Below are positions 5,894-6,163 of a DNA stretch of 6,163 nt, in pieces; position 1 is the stretch's first letter; every line of letters begins with the position of its first letter. The DNA is from Thermoleophilia bacterium (GTDB lineage Bacteria; Actinomycetota; Thermoleophilia; Gaiellales; SKUG01): positions 1 through 6,163 of the forward strand of contig SKUG01000105.1 in assembly GCA_007122215.1 (NCBI GenBank), written 5' to 3'. The position numbers and the translations under genes are program-made. The notes under the pieces were generated by a model. It did not search any database and was not told the DNA's origin. It saw nothing but the letters and a program-made list of their open reading frames with translations.

Positions 5894-6163
5894 ATGGAAG
5901 TTGTTGCCGACGCACGGCCGGGCCGCCGTCCACTCCTGCTGCTCGCAGTCACCACCTCGCTGCTGCTCGCTGCCTGCGGTGGGGGAGACGACTTTGCCAG
6001 CGGGGACTTCGACGCCGGTGCCGGGGGGGCCGACATGGCCATGCCCGTCGGCGACCCGGGCATGGACGGATCCCTGGGTGGCGACGACGCCGCCGGGGTT
6101 GCAGGGCGCTCTCCCGAGCCGGTCACCCAGGGGCAGGCGGTCACCACCAGCGACGCGACCCCG
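5894..6163 (+). CDS. Lipoprotein, N-terminal part only (runs off the window)
   Basis: The 90 visible codons begin with a type II signal peptide: an n-region ending in PGRRP, a hydrophobic core LLLLAVTTSLLLAA (14-27) and the lipobox LAAC with Cys28 (codon 5975-5977), followed by GGGDD. The mature N-terminus is a flexible Gly/Asp/Ala/Met-rich linker, as is usual before a folded domain of a surface lipoprotein; that domain lies beyond the window. I chose the ATG at 5894 because lipoprotein signals sit at the N-terminus; its ribosome binding site (AGCAGG, three bases away) is weak. The frame is open back to the ATG at 5699, which overlaps the upstream stop and has a better ribosome binding site, so the annotated start may be there. 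The protein would be anchored outside the membrane beside its single-pass neighbour. Architecture resembles actinobacterial DUF4349-type lipoproteins, but the diagnostic domain is not visible. Confidence 0.75.
   Translation, partial: MEVVADARPGRRPLLLLAVTTSLLLAACGGGDDFASGDFDAGAGGADMAMPVGDPGMDGSLGGDDAAGVAGRSPEPVTQGQAVTTSDATP

Overview
The window is about 70% G+C and has the strong third-position G/C bias of a high-GC bacterium. The adjacent hisS-aspS pair, the actinobacterial look of AspRS (RDHGG in the anticodon-binding fold and an FPK...DPLTDAPAP tail) and the abundance of GTG starts suggest Actinomycetota, perhaps a deep-branching lineage rather than Streptomyces or Mycobacterium. The taxonomic call is inference.

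Left part (1-3020, + strand): a 5'-truncated hisS is followed by aspS. They overlap by the four bases ATGA, so they are almost certainly one translationally coupled aminoacyl-tRNA synthetase operon. Both proteins keep their class II motifs and appear functional. AspRS carries the histidine typical of non-discriminating enzymes, which would predict Asp-tRNA(Asn) formation and a GatCAB amidotransferase elsewhere in the genome.

Middle (3021-4226): a 50-bp convergent gap with overlapping GC-rich hairpins separates aspS from a minus-strand gene (3071-4012). That gene encodes a 313-residue protein with a low-complexity N-terminal half and a long hendecad-type coiled coil. Upstream of it lies a 214-bp divergent intergenic region with repeated CGATACC words, a CG palindrome and an imperfect inverted repeat. 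I could not assign a textbook promoter in it.

Right part (4227-6163, + strand): a 491-residue protein of unrecognised family has an N-terminal zinc-ribbon-like motif (His-x2-Cys ... Cys-x2-Cys), a long disordered Gly/Pro/Asp-rich region, one transmembrane helix near the C-terminus and an acidic extracytoplasmic tail. The open frame of a lipoprotein starts inside its stop codon (ATGA again) and runs off the window. The signal peptide and lipobox of that lipoprotein sit 65 codons into this frame, so its true start is unclear.

The synthetase genes are ordinary housekeeping genes. The part worth a second look is the divergent block of coiled-coil protein, zinc-ribbon membrane protein and lipoprotein, which may be a cell-envelope module. 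No RNA genes, mobile elements or CRISPR arrays were found.
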